NCBI RefSeq assembly: GCF_006496635.1
Contig: NZ_CP022958.1
Span: 2,356,001-2,420,000, forward strand
DNA length: 64,000 bases
Direction: 5' to 3'
Source of the DNA: Azoarcus sp. DD4
GTDB lineage: Bacteria > Pseudomonadota > Gammaproteobacteria > Burkholderiales > Rhodocyclaceae
Positions 31,167 to 39,652 of this stretch are shown in pieces; within the stretch, counting starts at the first letter, position 1, and each line of letters starts with the position of its first letter. A program made the position numbers and the translations under genes. A model generated the notes under the pieces. That model made no database searches. It saw nothing but the letters and a program-made list of their open reading frames with translations, and was not told the origin of the DNA.

Positions 31167-33312
31167 AAACCTGCCGGCGGCCGAGCCCGTCTGGCGCATT
31201 CCGGTGGCGCGGGTGCTGCACCCGCAATCGGTGGCCATCGTCGGCGCCTCCGACAGCCTCGACAAGTTCGGCGGCCGCATCCTCGCCAACGTGCAGCGCC
31301 ACGGCTTTCCCGGCCGCCTGCTGCCGATCAACCCCAAGCGCGCCGAGGTCGGCGGCCTGCCGGCCTGGCCCGCCATCGGCACGGCGCCGGGGCCGGTGGA
31401 CCTCGCGGTGATCGCGGTGCCCGGCAGCCAGCTGCTGGAAACCGTGGGCGAATGCGCCCGCGCCGGCGTCGGCGCCTGCGTGGTCATCACCGCCCAGCTC
31501 GCCGAGTTCGACGAACGCGGCAAGGCGCTGCAGGACGAGGTGGTGGCGCTTGCGCGCAGCCACGGCATGCGCCTGCTCGGCCCCAACTGCATGGGGCTGA
31601 TCTCGCCGGCGGCCGGTCTGGCACTGAGTTCGACGATGACGCTGCAGCACGCGCCGGCGCTGCGCCGCGGCGGCGTCGGCTTCGTCAGCCAGAGCGGCGC
31701 GCTGATGGGTACGCTCTTCGTCACCGGCGACGACCACGCGGTGGGCTTCAGCCACATGGTCTCGATCGGCAACCAGGCCGATCTGGAACTGTGCGACCTG
31801 CTCGAAGCGTTGATCGCGGACGATGCCACCCGGGTGATCGCGCTCTATGTCGAGGCGCTGAAGTCGCCGCACCGCTTCGTCGAACTGGCCCGCCGCGCGC
31901 GTGTCGCCGGCAAGCCGGTGCTGGCGGTCAAGGCCGGGCGCACCGAGGCCGGCGCCGCCGCGGCGCGCTCGCACACCGCCAGCCTGGCCGGCTCCTACGA
32001 GGCTTTCGTTGCCGCCTGCGAATCGGCCGGCGTGCTGGTGTTCGACGAGCCGGAAGGCATGATCGTCGCCGCAGGCGTGTTTGACCGCCTCGGCGCGGCG
32101 GTGGGCGAGGGCGGCATCGGCTTCGTCGGCAGTTCCGGCGGCGGCTGCGCGGTCACCGCCGACCGCCTTGCCGCCGCCGGCCTGCCGCTGGCGCAATGGA
32201 CGCCGGCCACCCGCGCGCGGCTGGCGGCGCACTTCCTGCCCACCCACACCAACAACCCGATCGACCTCGGCGGCCACAAGGGCGCACTTACGCCGCAGGT
32301 GTTCGAGGACAGCATCGCCGCCATTGCCGACGACGATGGCGTGGCGGTGCTGCTCTACCTGATGACGCCGCAGCCGCTGATGGCGGAAACCGCCGACGCG
32401 CTGATCGCCGCGCATCGCCGCAGCGGCAAGCCGGTGCTGGTGGTGAGCGACACCGGCAGCTTCGCCGCCGACATCCGCCAGCGGCTGGTGGCGGCCGGGC
32501 TGCCGCTGGTCAACCGCATCGACGACGGCCTGCGTGTGCTGGAGGCCTGGTTCCGCCGGCGCCGGCTGGCGGTGTTCGCCGACGGCGGCACGCGGCCGGC
32601 AGGAGCCGGGCCGCTTTCCGCGCTGCCGCTTGAGTTGCCACCCGCGGGCCTGCTGAACGAGCCCGACACCAAGGCGCTGCTCGCCGCCTACGGCATTGCG
32701 GTGAACGCCGCCGACACCGTGGGCGACGCCGAGGCCGCGGTGGCCGCGGCGGCGCGCATCGGCTACCCGGTGGTGCTGAAGGGCATCAGCCGCAGCATCA
32801 CCCACAAGAGCGACGCCGGCCTGGTGCGGCTGAACCTGGCCGACGCCGACGCGGTGCGCGCCGGCTGGGCCGCGCTCGCCGACATCCTCCGCGCGGCCGA
32901 TGGCGACGTGGCGCCGCACGTGTCGGTGCAGCAGCAGGTGGCAGGCGTGGCCGAGCTGATCCTCGGCGTGCGCGTCGATGCCGACTTCGGCCCGCAGCTG
33001 CTTGCGGGCTTTGGCGGCGTGCTGGTCGAGGTGCTGAAGGACTTCCGCCTCGCCGCGGTGCCGCTGTCGCCGGCGGCGGCGCGCGCGCTGCTCGATGGCC
33101 TGCGCCTGCGGCCGCTGCTCGACGGCGTGCGCGGCCGGCCGGCGGCGGATGTGGAGGCGGTGGTGGATGCCATCGTGCGCCTGTCCTGGCTGGCGGCCGA
33201 TCTTGGCGACCGCCTGCGCGAACTGGATGTGAATCCGCTCATCGTCGGCGCGCGCGGCGAGGGCGCGATAGCGGTGGATGGCCGCGCCGTGATCGTGGAG
33301 GAAGCAGCATGA
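31153..33312 (+). CDS. NDP-forming acyl-CoA synthetase (fused alpha/beta, acetyl-CoA synthetase ADP-forming type)
   Basis: 719 aa from ATG 31153, chosen because AAGGA lies upstream; ATG 31138 would add five residues. The first half has the CoA-binding Rossmann domain (SVAIVGASDSLDKFGG, PINPKRAEVGGL), GPNCMGLIS and FVSQSGALMGTL; the catalytic His is likely in RSHTASLAGSYEAF. The second half (from about residue 500) is the ATP-grasp domain: YPVVLKGISRSITHKSDAGLVRL and ELDVNPLIV. Activates a carboxylic acid with ATP and CoA, giving ADP and phosphate, or runs in reverse to make ATP. This is the second CoA-activating enzyme of the cluster beside the PaaK-like ligase. Confidence 0.92.
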   Translation: MSARENLPAAEPVWRIPVARVLHPQSVAIVGASDSLDKFGGRILANVQRHGFPGRLLPINPKRAEVGGLPAWPAIGTAPGPVDLAVIAVPGSQLLETVGECARAGVGACVVITAQLAEFDERGKALQDEVVALARSHGMRLLGPNCMGLISPAAGLALSSTMTLQHAPALRRGGVGFVSQSGALMGTLFVTGDDHAVGFSHMVSIGNQADLELCDLLEALIADDATRVIALYVEALKSPHRFVELARRARVAGKPVLAVKAGRTEAGAAAARSHTASLAGSYEAFVAACESAGVLVFDEPEGMIVAAGVFDRLGAAVGEGGIGFVGSSGGGCAVTADRLAAAGLPLAQWTPATRARLAAHFLPTHTNNPIDLGGHKGALTPQVFEDSIAAIADDDGVAVLLYLMTPQPLMAETADALIAAHRRSGKPVLVVSDTGSFAADIRQRLVAAGLPLVNRIDDGLRVLEAWFRRRRLAVFADGGTRPAGAGPLSALPLELPPAGLLNEPDTKALLAAYGIAVNAADTVGDAEAAVAAAARIGYPVVLKGISRSITHKSDAGLVRLNLADADAVRAGWAALADILRAADGDVAPHVSVQQQVAGVAELILGVRVDADFGPQLLAGFGGVLVEVLKDFRLAAVPLSPAAARALLDGLRLRPLLDGVRGRPAADVEAVVDAIVRLSWLAADLGDRLRELDVNPLIVGARGEGAIAVDGRAVIVEEAA

Positions 33313-34064
33313 GTACCGTCAGCGACGAAGGCCGCATCGACTACCGCTCCGCCGACGGCATCGCCGTCATTACCATCAATCGCCCGGCCAAGCGCAACGC
33401 GCTCACCGCCGCGATGTGCGACCAGCTCCACGCCGCCTGGCTGCGCTTCCAGGCCAGCCCGGAAGACCGCGTCGCGGTGCTGGCCGCCGAGGGCGACACC
33501 TTCTGCGCCGGCGCCGACCTGCGCGCGCCGCCGCCGCACTTCTGGCGCGCGATGCCGGCGGTGGCGGTAACGCTGGACAAGCCGGTGATCGCGGCGGTGC
33601 AGGGCGCGGTGGTGGGCGGCGCGGTGGCGATGGTCACCTTCTGCGACCTCTGCGTCGCCGCCGAGGACGCGCGCTTCATCTACCCGGAAGCGAAGGTGGG
33701 CGTGGCGCAGGGAATGATCTCGGCGATCACCGCGCGCATCCCGCACAAGATCGCGATGGAATTGATGCTGCTCGGCGAGCCGGTTTCCGCCCGCCGCGCC
33801 TACGAGGCCGGCTTCGTCAATCGTGTGGTGCCGGCCGACGCGGTGCTGGATACCGCACTGGCGATGGCCGCCACGCTGGCGAAATCCGCGCCGCTGGTGC
33901 TCGGCCTGCTCAAGCGCCTGGCCGACCGCACGCTGCCGCACAGCCCGGCCGAAGCCGCCTGTGCGCTGCAGGCCGAGGTGCAGGACGTACTCACCAGCGC
34001 TGACGCCGCGGAGGGCCTGGCCGCCTTCCGAGACAAGCGTCCGCCGCGTTTTGCCGGCCGCTGA
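33309..34064 (+). CDS. Enoyl-CoA hydratase/isomerase family protein
   Basis: 251 aa. Crotonase fold: INRPAKRNALTAAM, TFCAGADLRAPPPHFW, GAVVGGAVAMVTFCDL and YPEAKVGVAQGMISAITARIPHKIAMELML. As in the hydratase at 24867 the first catalytic Glu is absent (GGAVAMV), while PEAKVG is kept. The two proteins share unusual stretches (ARIPHK, RAYEAGxVNRVVP), so they are paralogues, probably with related but different substrates. Translationally coupled to the acyl-CoA synthetase by a 4-base overlap. Confidence 0.88.
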   Translation: MSTVSDEGRIDYRSADGIAVITINRPAKRNALTAAMCDQLHAAWLRFQASPEDRVAVLAAEGDTFCAGADLRAPPPHFWRAMPAVAVTLDKPVIAAVQGAVVGGAVAMVTFCDLCVAAEDARFIYPEAKVGVAQGMISAITARIPHKIAMELMLLGEPVSARRAYEAGFVNRVVPADAVLDTALAMAATLAKSAPLVLGLLKRLADRTLPHSPAEAACALQAEVQDVLTSADAAEGLAAFRDKRPPRFAGR

Positions 34065-34125
34065 GCCCCCGCTTCTTACAGACACCGGCGCCGCCCGCGG
34101 GCCGCGCCCTACAGGAGAACCCAGC

Positions 34126-35130
34126 ATGAAAACCGCCCCTGCCTTCAAATCCCTGCGTCGGCTGGCGCTGCTGGTCGGCGGCGCCGTGCTCGCCGGCGGG
34201 CTCGGCGCGCCGCTGGCGGCGCTCGCCGCCGACAACTGGCCGTCGCGGCCGGTGGTCATCGTCTCGCCTTATCCGCCGGGTGGCACCAACGACACCGTCG
34301 CGCGTGCGGTCGCCGACCGCCTGCAGCAGATCTTCGGCCAGCCCTTCGTGGTGGAAAACCGGCCGGGCGCCTCCGGTATCGTCGGCACCACCAGCGTGAT
34401 CCGCGCGGCGGCCGACGGCTACACCCTGCTGTCGGCCAACAACGGCGCGCTCATCGTGCAGTCGGTGGTGAAGTCGCCGTCGCCCTACGACCCCGCGCGC
34501 GATCTCACCGCCATCGCCAAGTTCGCCGAGGCGCCCAACTTCATCGGCGTCAGCGCGGCGCTGCCGGTAAACAACGTGGCCGAGCTGATCGCCCTCGCCA
34601 AGCGCGATCCGGGCAAGCTCAACTACGGCTCGTCCGGCAGCGGCTCCTTCGGCAACTTCAGCGGCGAGCTGTTCAAGGTCAGCACCGGCATCGACATCGT
34701 GCACGTGCCCTTCCGCGGCAGCGCAGCGGCGGTGACCGACCTCGCCGCCGGCCGCATCGACGCGATGTTCGACCCGCTGGTGGTGCCGCAGGCCGGCGGC
34801 GGCAAGGTCAAGGTGCTGGCCTCGCTCACCCACAAGCGCACCGCAGGCCAGCCCGACATCCCGACGGTGAAGGAAGCCGGCGGGCCGGATTTCGAGCTCA
34901 AGGGCTGGTTCGGCCTGTTCGCGCCCAAGGGCCTGCCCAAGGAGGTGCTGGACAAGCTCGCCGCCGCCTCCGAGAAGATCGCCGCCGACCCCGAGGTCAA
35001 GGCGCTGCTGACCCGCGCCGGCCTCGAACCCACTCTGACCGGCCCGGCCGCCTTCGCCGACCTGGTCGGCAAGGATCTGGTGCGCTATGCCGACATCAAG
35101 CAGCGCGCAAAGATCGAGCACGTCGAGTAA
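34126..35130 (+). CDS. Bug/TctC-family periplasmic substrate-binding protein (3)
   Basis: 334 aa. Long signal peptide (LALLVGGAVLAGG ... ALAA), then WPSRPVVIVSPYPPGGTNDTVAR, VVENRPGASGIVGT, YGSSGSGSFGNFSGELFK and HVPFRGSAAAVTDLAAGRIDAMFD. More diverged from the other two Bug proteins than they are from each other. With one TctAB pair and three binding proteins, the membrane unit may accept several receptors, or other transporters elsewhere use them. AGGAGA ribosome site before the ATG. Confidence 0.93.
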   Translation: MKTAPAFKSLRRLALLVGGAVLAGGLGAPLAALAADNWPSRPVVIVSPYPPGGTNDTVARAVADRLQQIFGQPFVVENRPGASGIVGTTSVIRAAADGYTLLSANNGALIVQSVVKSPSPYDPARDLTAIAKFAEAPNFIGVSAALPVNNVAELIALAKRDPGKLNYGSSGSGSFGNFSGELFKVSTGIDIVHVPFRGSAAAVTDLAAGRIDAMFDPLVVPQAGGGKVKVLASLTHKRTAGQPDIPTVKEAGGPDFELKGWFGLFAPKGLPKEVLDKLAAASEKIAADPEVKALLTRAGLEPTLTGPAAFADLVGKDLVRYADIKQRAKIEHVE

Positions 35131-35168
35131 GCCGGCTTATCCTTTCCATCCGTTCCGGAGAATCCACC

Positions 35169-35741
35169 ATGTCCGTCACCCCGCTGCGCGAATTCGTCGT
35201 CGCGCTCACCGAACTTGTCGAAAGCGGCGCCGATGAGCCGCGCATCCTGCAGGAAGGCCGCGAACTCGTCGGCAAGCTGGTCGCCAAGGACGACTGGCTG
35301 CCCGATGCCTTCGCCCAGCCGCATCCGCAGTACTACCAGCAATACCTGCTCTACGCCGACCCGCGCGAACGCTTCTCGGTGGTGTCCTTCGTCTGGGGCC
35401 CCGGCCAGAAAACGCCGCTGCACGACCACACGGTGTGGGGCATCGTCGGCGTACTGCGCGGGCAGGAACGCGAACGCAGCTACGTCGAGCGCGCCGGTGG
35501 CGGCTACGAGGAAGCCCACGTCGGCGTGCTCGGCGCCGGCGGAGTGACCGCGGTATCGCCCACCATCGGCGATGTGCACATCGTCGAGAACACGCTGGCC
35601 GATGAGGTGTCGATCAGCATCCATGTGTATGGCGGCAACATCGGGCGCGTTTCGCGCCATGTGTTCGATGCGGAGACGGGGGCGCCGAAGACCTTTGTGT
35701 CGGGGTATGCGAGTGATGTGGTGCCTAACCTTTGGAGTTGA
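35169..35741 (+). CDS. Thiol dioxygenase, cysteine dioxygenase family (probably 3-mercaptopropionate dioxygenase)
   Basis: 190 aa cupin. SFVWGPGQKTPLHDHTVWGIVGVLRG carries two His ligands of the mononuclear iron, and the third is in GDVHIVEN. The VWGPGQ-TPLHDHTVWG pattern is that of bacterial 3-mercaptopropionate dioxygenases of the cysteine dioxygenase family rather than of eukaryotic enzymes with the Cys-Tyr cross-link. The reaction adds O2 to a thiol, giving a sulfinate. Located right before a multi-rhodanese gene, an arrangement also seen for sulfur-amino-acid or mercaptopropionate catabolism. CCGGAG ribosome site upstream. Substrate preference is inferred from motif pattern. Confidence 0.9.
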   Translation: MSVTPLREFVVALTELVESGADEPRILQEGRELVGKLVAKDDWLPDAFAQPHPQYYQQYLLYADPRERFSVVSFVWGPGQKTPLHDHTVWGIVGVLRGQERERSYVERAGGGYEEAHVGVLGAGGVTAVSPTIGDVHIVENTLADEVSISIHVYGGNIGRVSRHVFDAETGAPKTFVSGYASDVVPNLWS

Positions 35742-35923
35742 ATGAACGCTCCGGATACCGCGATGGGGGCGTTGCGCCGAGGACGATGCTGCAAGCAGGT
35801 CGTGGTCCGGCCGGGCTTCGCCTCCTCGGAGCGGATGCTTAGCAGAAAATCAAATATCCGCGCTGGAATGAGCCCTCTAACATGCCCCGTCACAAACTTC
35901 TTGGCCGACAGGATCTTCAGTCA

Positions 35924-37540
35924 ATGACCGCCTCCCTTGCTTCATCAGATACCCGAGCGGACATTCCGCAGACCACCCATGCCGCGGTCCGCGCCGCGCT
36001 GCTCGAACGCCGCGAGATCGCGCTGCTCGACGTGCGCGAGGAAGATCCCCATGCCCAGGCGCATCCGCTGTTCGCCGCCAACCTGCCGCTGGCGCGCATC
36101 GAGCTCGACGCCTACGCCAAGCTGCCGCGCCGCGACGTGCCCATCGTCACCATCGACGACGGTGAAGGCCTGGCGGAGCTGGCGGCGCGGCGGCTGATCG
36201 CGCTCGGCTATGCCGATGTGCGGGTGTTCGCCGGCGGCGTGAGGGGCTGGGCGGCGGCGGGCGGCGAGCTGTTCCGCGATGTGAACGTGCCGAGCAAGTC
36301 CTTCGGCGAGCTGGTCGAAGCCGAGCGCCACACGCCGTCGCTGGCGGCCGAGGAGGTGCAGGCGCTGATCGACAGCGGGGTTGACGCGGTGATCGTCGAT
36401 GCCCGCCGCTTCGACGAATACCAGACCATGAACATCCCCGGCTCGACCAGCGTGCCCGGCGCCGAACTGGTGCTGCGCATCGCCGAACTCGCGCCGCGGC
36501 CGGAAACGCGGGTGATCGTCAATTGCGCCGGCCGCACCCGCAGCATCATCGGCACCCAGTCACTGGTGAATGCTGGCATTCCCAACCCGGTGGCGGCGCT
36601 GCGCAACGGCACCATCGGCTGGACGCTGGCCGGGCAGAAGCTGGAGCACGGCGCCGACCGCCGCTTCGGCGAGGTGTCGGAAGCGACCCGCGCGCGCGCC
36701 GGCGAAAGCGCGCGTGCGGTGGCCGATCGCGCCGGCGTGCGCCGTACCACGCTTGCCGGCATCGACGGCTGGGGGCGCCAGGAAGGGCGCACCAGCTACT
36801 TCTTCGACGTGCGCACGCCGGAGGAATACGAGGCCGGCCATCTGCCCGGCTTCCGGTCGGTGCCGGGCGGCCAGCTGGTGCAGGAAACCGAGATGGTGGC
36901 GCCGGTGCGCGGCGCCCGCATCGTGCTGGCCGACAGCGACGGCGTGCGCGCCAACATGAGCGCGTCGTGGCTGGCGCAGATGGGCTGGGAGGTCTACGTG
37001 GTCGATGGCGCCGATGCCGCCGAATTCCGCGAGCGCGGCGGCTGGCGCGCGCCGTTGCCGCCGGCGCCGGCGGCACGCCGCATCCTGCCGGAAACCCTGT
37101 CGCGCAGCCTCGCTGCCGGTGAGGACGTGGTCATCCTCGATTTCACCACCCACGCCAATTACCGCAAGCGCCATATTCCGGGCGCGTGGTGGGCGCTGCG
37201 CTCGCAGCTGGCGGAGGCGATCAAGCAGGTGCCGAAGGCATCGCGCTACGTGCTGACCTGCGGCACCAGCCTGCTTGCGCAGTACGTGGTCGCCGAGGCG
37301 CAGGCGCTGGTTGATGGCGAGGTGTGGCTGCTCGACGGCGGCAATGCGGCGTGGTTTGCGGCCGGGCTGGCGGAAGAGCAGGGTGAGACCCGGCTGGCCT
37401 CGCCGGCCATCGACCGCTATCGCCGCCCCTACGAGGGCACCGACAATCCGCGCGAGGCGATGCAGGGCTATCTGGACTGGGAGTTCGGCCTGGTCGCGCA
37501 ACTGGGCCGCGACGGCACCCACCACTTCAAGGTGATCTGA
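35924..37540 (+). CDS. Four-domain rhodanese-like sulfurtransferase
   Basis: 538 aa from ATG 35924; an in-frame ATG at 35882 adds 14 residues but has no ribosome site. Four rhodanese folds in a row. Domain 1 (about residues 15-110) lacks the active Cys (TIDDGEGLAE). Domain 2 (about 135-230) has VNCAGRTRS with Cys. Domain 3 (about 265-355) again lacks it (LADSDGVRAN). Domain 4 (about 375-480) has LTCGTSLLAQ with Cys. So two active and two structural domains alternate. It moves sulfane sulfur from a thiosulfate- or persulfide-like donor to an acceptor in the cytoplasm. Directly downstream of the thiol dioxygenase gene, with which it is probably co-regulated. Confidence 0.9.
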   Translation: MTASLASSDTRADIPQTTHAAVRAALLERREIALLDVREEDPHAQAHPLFAANLPLARIELDAYAKLPRRDVPIVTIDDGEGLAELAARRLIALGYADVRVFAGGVRGWAAAGGELFRDVNVPSKSFGELVEAERHTPSLAAEEVQALIDSGVDAVIVDARRFDEYQTMNIPGSTSVPGAELVLRIAELAPRPETRVIVNCAGRTRSIIGTQSLVNAGIPNPVAALRNGTIGWTLAGQKLEHGADRRFGEVSEATRARAGESARAVADRAGVRRTTLAGIDGWGRQEGRTSYFFDVRTPEEYEAGHLPGFRSVPGGQLVQETEMVAPVRGARIVLADSDGVRANMSASWLAQMGWEVYVVDGADAAEFRERGGWRAPLPPAPAARRILPETLSRSLAAGEDVVILDFTTHANYRKRHIPGAWWALRSQLAEAIKQVPKASRYVLTCGTSLLAQYVVAEAQALVDGEVWLLDGGNAAWFAAGLAEEQGETRLASPAIDRYRRPYEGTDNPREAMQGYLDWEFGLVAQLGRDGTHHFKVI

Positions 37541-37574
37541 CCGCGGTCGAGCCGGCGGCCCGGCGGCGAGGGGA

Positions 37575-38153
37575 TCAGCCCGCGCTCGCCGCCGCCGGCA
37601 CCACGAAGCGCCAGCGCGAACGCGCCGGCTCGGTGTCGGCGCAGTTTTCGACATACAGCGGCCGCCAGCGGTGGCTGGCCTCGAAGGTGGAGGCCGATTG
37701 CGGGCCGACGGTGAGGCACAGCCCGCTGCCGGCGAGTTCGACGCGGCCATCGGCGCGATGGACGAAGCGCTGCAGCGCGTCCGCCTCCATGAAGGGCGAG
37801 CGCTCGCCGCATTCGCGCGGCACCACCGCCGCCCCCGGCAGCGCGCGCCCATCCAGCCCGGCGATGGTGGCGCAGGCGTTGTAGGCGGGAAAGCGCAGAT
37901 AGCCGTTGGGCTCCAGCGTTACCGCTTCGTCGGCATAGAGGCCGGGCTTGCAGTTGTGCGCGGTCATCGGCAGGTCGAAGCGGATATGCCGGCCGGAGCC
38001 GACGATGTCGAGGCAGTAGCCGTCGGCCGGGCGGTCGAGCGGATCGATCAGGCGGAGATGGCCGGGCCGGACAGGCGCCTGCCCCTGGGCGGCCAGCGGA
38101 GCGACGAGGCTGGCGGCGAGCAGGGGCAGGAGGAAGAGCGCGCGATGCTTCAT
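37575..38153 (-). CDS. Exported protein resembling a beta-trefoil (ricin-B-like) domain
   Basis: 192 aa. Signal peptide LFLLPLLAASLVAPLAAQGQA. The mature part has repeated segments GYCLDIVGSG, AHNCKPGL and SGLCLTVGPQS, YVENCADTE, W-R-F near the end: Cys pairs and the order C-L-x-(V/I) ... C ... W resemble the repeats of ricin-type lectin domains, though the classic QxW motifs are missing. Probably a periplasmic or secreted binding protein. Downstream of doxX on the same strand, with 17 bases between, so the two are likely co-transcribed. Confidence 0.7.
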   Translation of the reverse strand: MKHRALFLLPLLAASLVAPLAAQGQAPVRPGHLRLIDPLDRPADGYCLDIVGSGRHIRFDLPMTAHNCKPGLYADEAVTLEPNGYLRFPAYNACATIAGLDGRALPGAAVVPRECGERSPFMEADALQRFVHRADGRVELAGSGLCLTVGPQSASTFEASHRWRPLYVENCADTEPARSRWRFVVPAAASAG

Positions 38154-38170
38154 GTGATGGGTGTCTTGTT

Positions 38171-38608
38171 TCAGGCAGCGTGCGGAAAGAGCAGGAAGAA
38201 GTGGCCATAGTTCCTGCGTTCTTCACGCCAGGCGTGTGCCGCGATGACCACCGACAGGAAGCCCCACAGCGCGATGTACTCGAGGCCGCCGAGATTCCAC
38301 AGCCAGTGCGCGCCCTTGGTGGCCAGTACCGCGTAGGCCGCCACCCCCATTACCGCTGCCGACATCAGGCCGACCCACTTGGTGAGGATGTTGAAGATGA
38401 GGCCGGCCGCGCAGAGGGTTTCGGTGATCAGCGCGAGCACCACGAACAGCATCGCCGGCTCGAAGCCCGCCTTGCCGAAGAAGGCCGCCGCGCCTTCCAT
38501 GCCGTTCAGCTTGAAGAGGATATGCGGGATGTAGAGCACGCCGAGCGTGATGCGCATGACGACGACCGGGTCGGTGAAGTCGAAGGCGGTCCTGTTGTTG
38601 GCAGACAT
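38171..38608 (-). CDS. DoxX-family membrane protein
   Basis: 145 aa with four predicted membrane spans: VVVMRITLGVLYIPHIL, MLFVVLALITETLCAAGL, WVGLMSAAVMGVAAYAVLA and IALWGFLSVVIAAHAW. The FFGKAGFEPA stretch and the H-I-L-F-K loop suit the DoxX/DoxD family. Members include the thiosulfate:quinone oxidoreductase subunit DoxD and proteins linked to thiol stress, so a sulfur role fits its neighbours, but many DoxX proteins have no assigned reaction. An AAGGAGC ribosome site precedes the ATG. Transcribed divergently from a LysR regulator. Confidence 0.85.
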   Translation of the reverse strand: MSANNRTAFDFTDPVVVMRITLGVLYIPHILFKLNGMEGAAAFFGKAGFEPAMLFVVLALITETLCAAGLIFNILTKWVGLMSAAVMGVAAYAVLATKGAHWLWNLGGLEYIALWGFLSVVIAAHAWREERRNYGHFFLLFPHAA

Positions 38609-38741
38609 TTTGGTGCTCCTTCAGGTCAGGTGGGAAAGCGGTATTGCGTTGGTTTCAAGATATCCCTGCCCCCGGCATTGATAAACTGACGCTCCGCGAA
38701 TAGATTGTTTCTCCGATGTTGATAAAGCCGGAGAAGACCAG
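38609..38741. promoter_or_regulatory. Divergent promoter region between doxX and LysR gene
   Basis: 133 bases, AT-richer than flanks, with the layout of a LysR-regulated divergent promoter. I see several TGATAAA-like words (GCATTGATAAAC, TGTTGATAAAG at about 38676 and 38718) that could form repeated half sites, but no textbook T-N11-A palindrome. Confidence 0.4.
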
Positions 38742-39638
38742 GTGGATACGCTGACCAGCATGAAGGTGTTCGCGACGGTGGTGGAGCTGGGCGGCTTCAC
38801 CGCGGCGGCGGACCGGCTGGGCATATCGCGGGCGATGACCTCCAAGCACGTCCAGCATCTCGAAGACCATCTCGGCACCCGCCTGCTGCACCGGACCACC
38901 CGCAAGCTCGGCCTTACCGAGGCCGGCAGCGCCTATCACGAGCGCTGCGCGCAGATCCTCGCCGAGATCGACGAGGCCGAGGCCGGCGCGGCGCTCGGCA
39001 CTGCGCGGCCGAGCGGGGTGCTGCGGGTGACGATGCCGGTGTCGTTCAGCATCCGCCATGTCGGGCCGATGATCGCGCAGTACATGACGCGCTACCCGGA
39101 GGTCAGCGTCGATGCCTACGTCAGCGACCGCCGCGTGCATCTGGTGGAGGAAGGCTTCGACGTCGCGCTGCGCGTGGGGCCGTCGCCCGAGTCCAGCCTG
39201 ATCGCCCGCCGCCTCGCCAGCGACCGGCTGGCGATCTGCGCTTCGCCCGCCTACCTCGCCGCCCGCGGCACGCCGCGCCATCCGCGCGAACTCGCCGCGC
39301 ACGACTGCGTGCTCTACAGCTACGCCGCGGTCGGCAGCGAATGGACGCTGTCGGGCGCCGACGGCGTGCATACCGTCAAGGTGGGCGGTACGGTGCGCGC
39401 CAACAATGGCGACCTGCTCAACCAGATCGTGCTCAACGGCCACGGCCTGATGTGCCAGCCGCGCTTCATCGTCGGCGAGGACATCCGCGCCGGGCGGCTG
39501 GTGGAGGTGCTGGCCGACTACGCGCTGGAGCCGATCGGCATCTACGCGATGTACCCCAGCCGCCGCCACCTGTCGGCCAAGGTGCGCAGCTTCGTCGATT
39601 TCCTGGTCGAGGCCTTCGCCCGCCAGGGCGACTGGTAG
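38742..39638 (+). CDS. LysR-family transcriptional regulator
   Basis: 298 aa from a GTG. N-terminal winged helix-turn-helix (MKVFATVVELGGFTAAADRLGISRAMTSKHVQHLEDHLGTRLLHRTTRKLGLTEAG, residues about 7-62) and a substrate-binding domain (GVLRVTMPVSFSIRHVGPMIAQYM ... GHGLMCQPRFIVGED). The pattern is that of the CrgA/AaeR-like subgroup. Divergent orientation to doxX suggests control of doxX and the adjacent exported protein; effector unknown. The GTG is preferred over the ATG at 38760 because it keeps the usual five or six residues before the first helix. Confidence 0.9.
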   Translation: MDTLTSMKVFATVVELGGFTAAADRLGISRAMTSKHVQHLEDHLGTRLLHRTTRKLGLTEAGSAYHERCAQILAEIDEAEAGAALGTARPSGVLRVTMPVSFSIRHVGPMIAQYMTRYPEVSVDAYVSDRRVHLVEEGFDVALRVGPSPESSLIARRLASDRLAICASPAYLAARGTPRHPRELAAHDCVLYSYAAVGSEWTLSGADGVHTVKVGGTVRANNGDLLNQIVLNGHGLMCQPRFIVGEDIRAGRLVEVLADYALEPIGIYAMYPSRRHLSAKVRSFVDFLVEAFARQGDW

Positions 39639-39652
39639 GAGGCAGGACGGCG

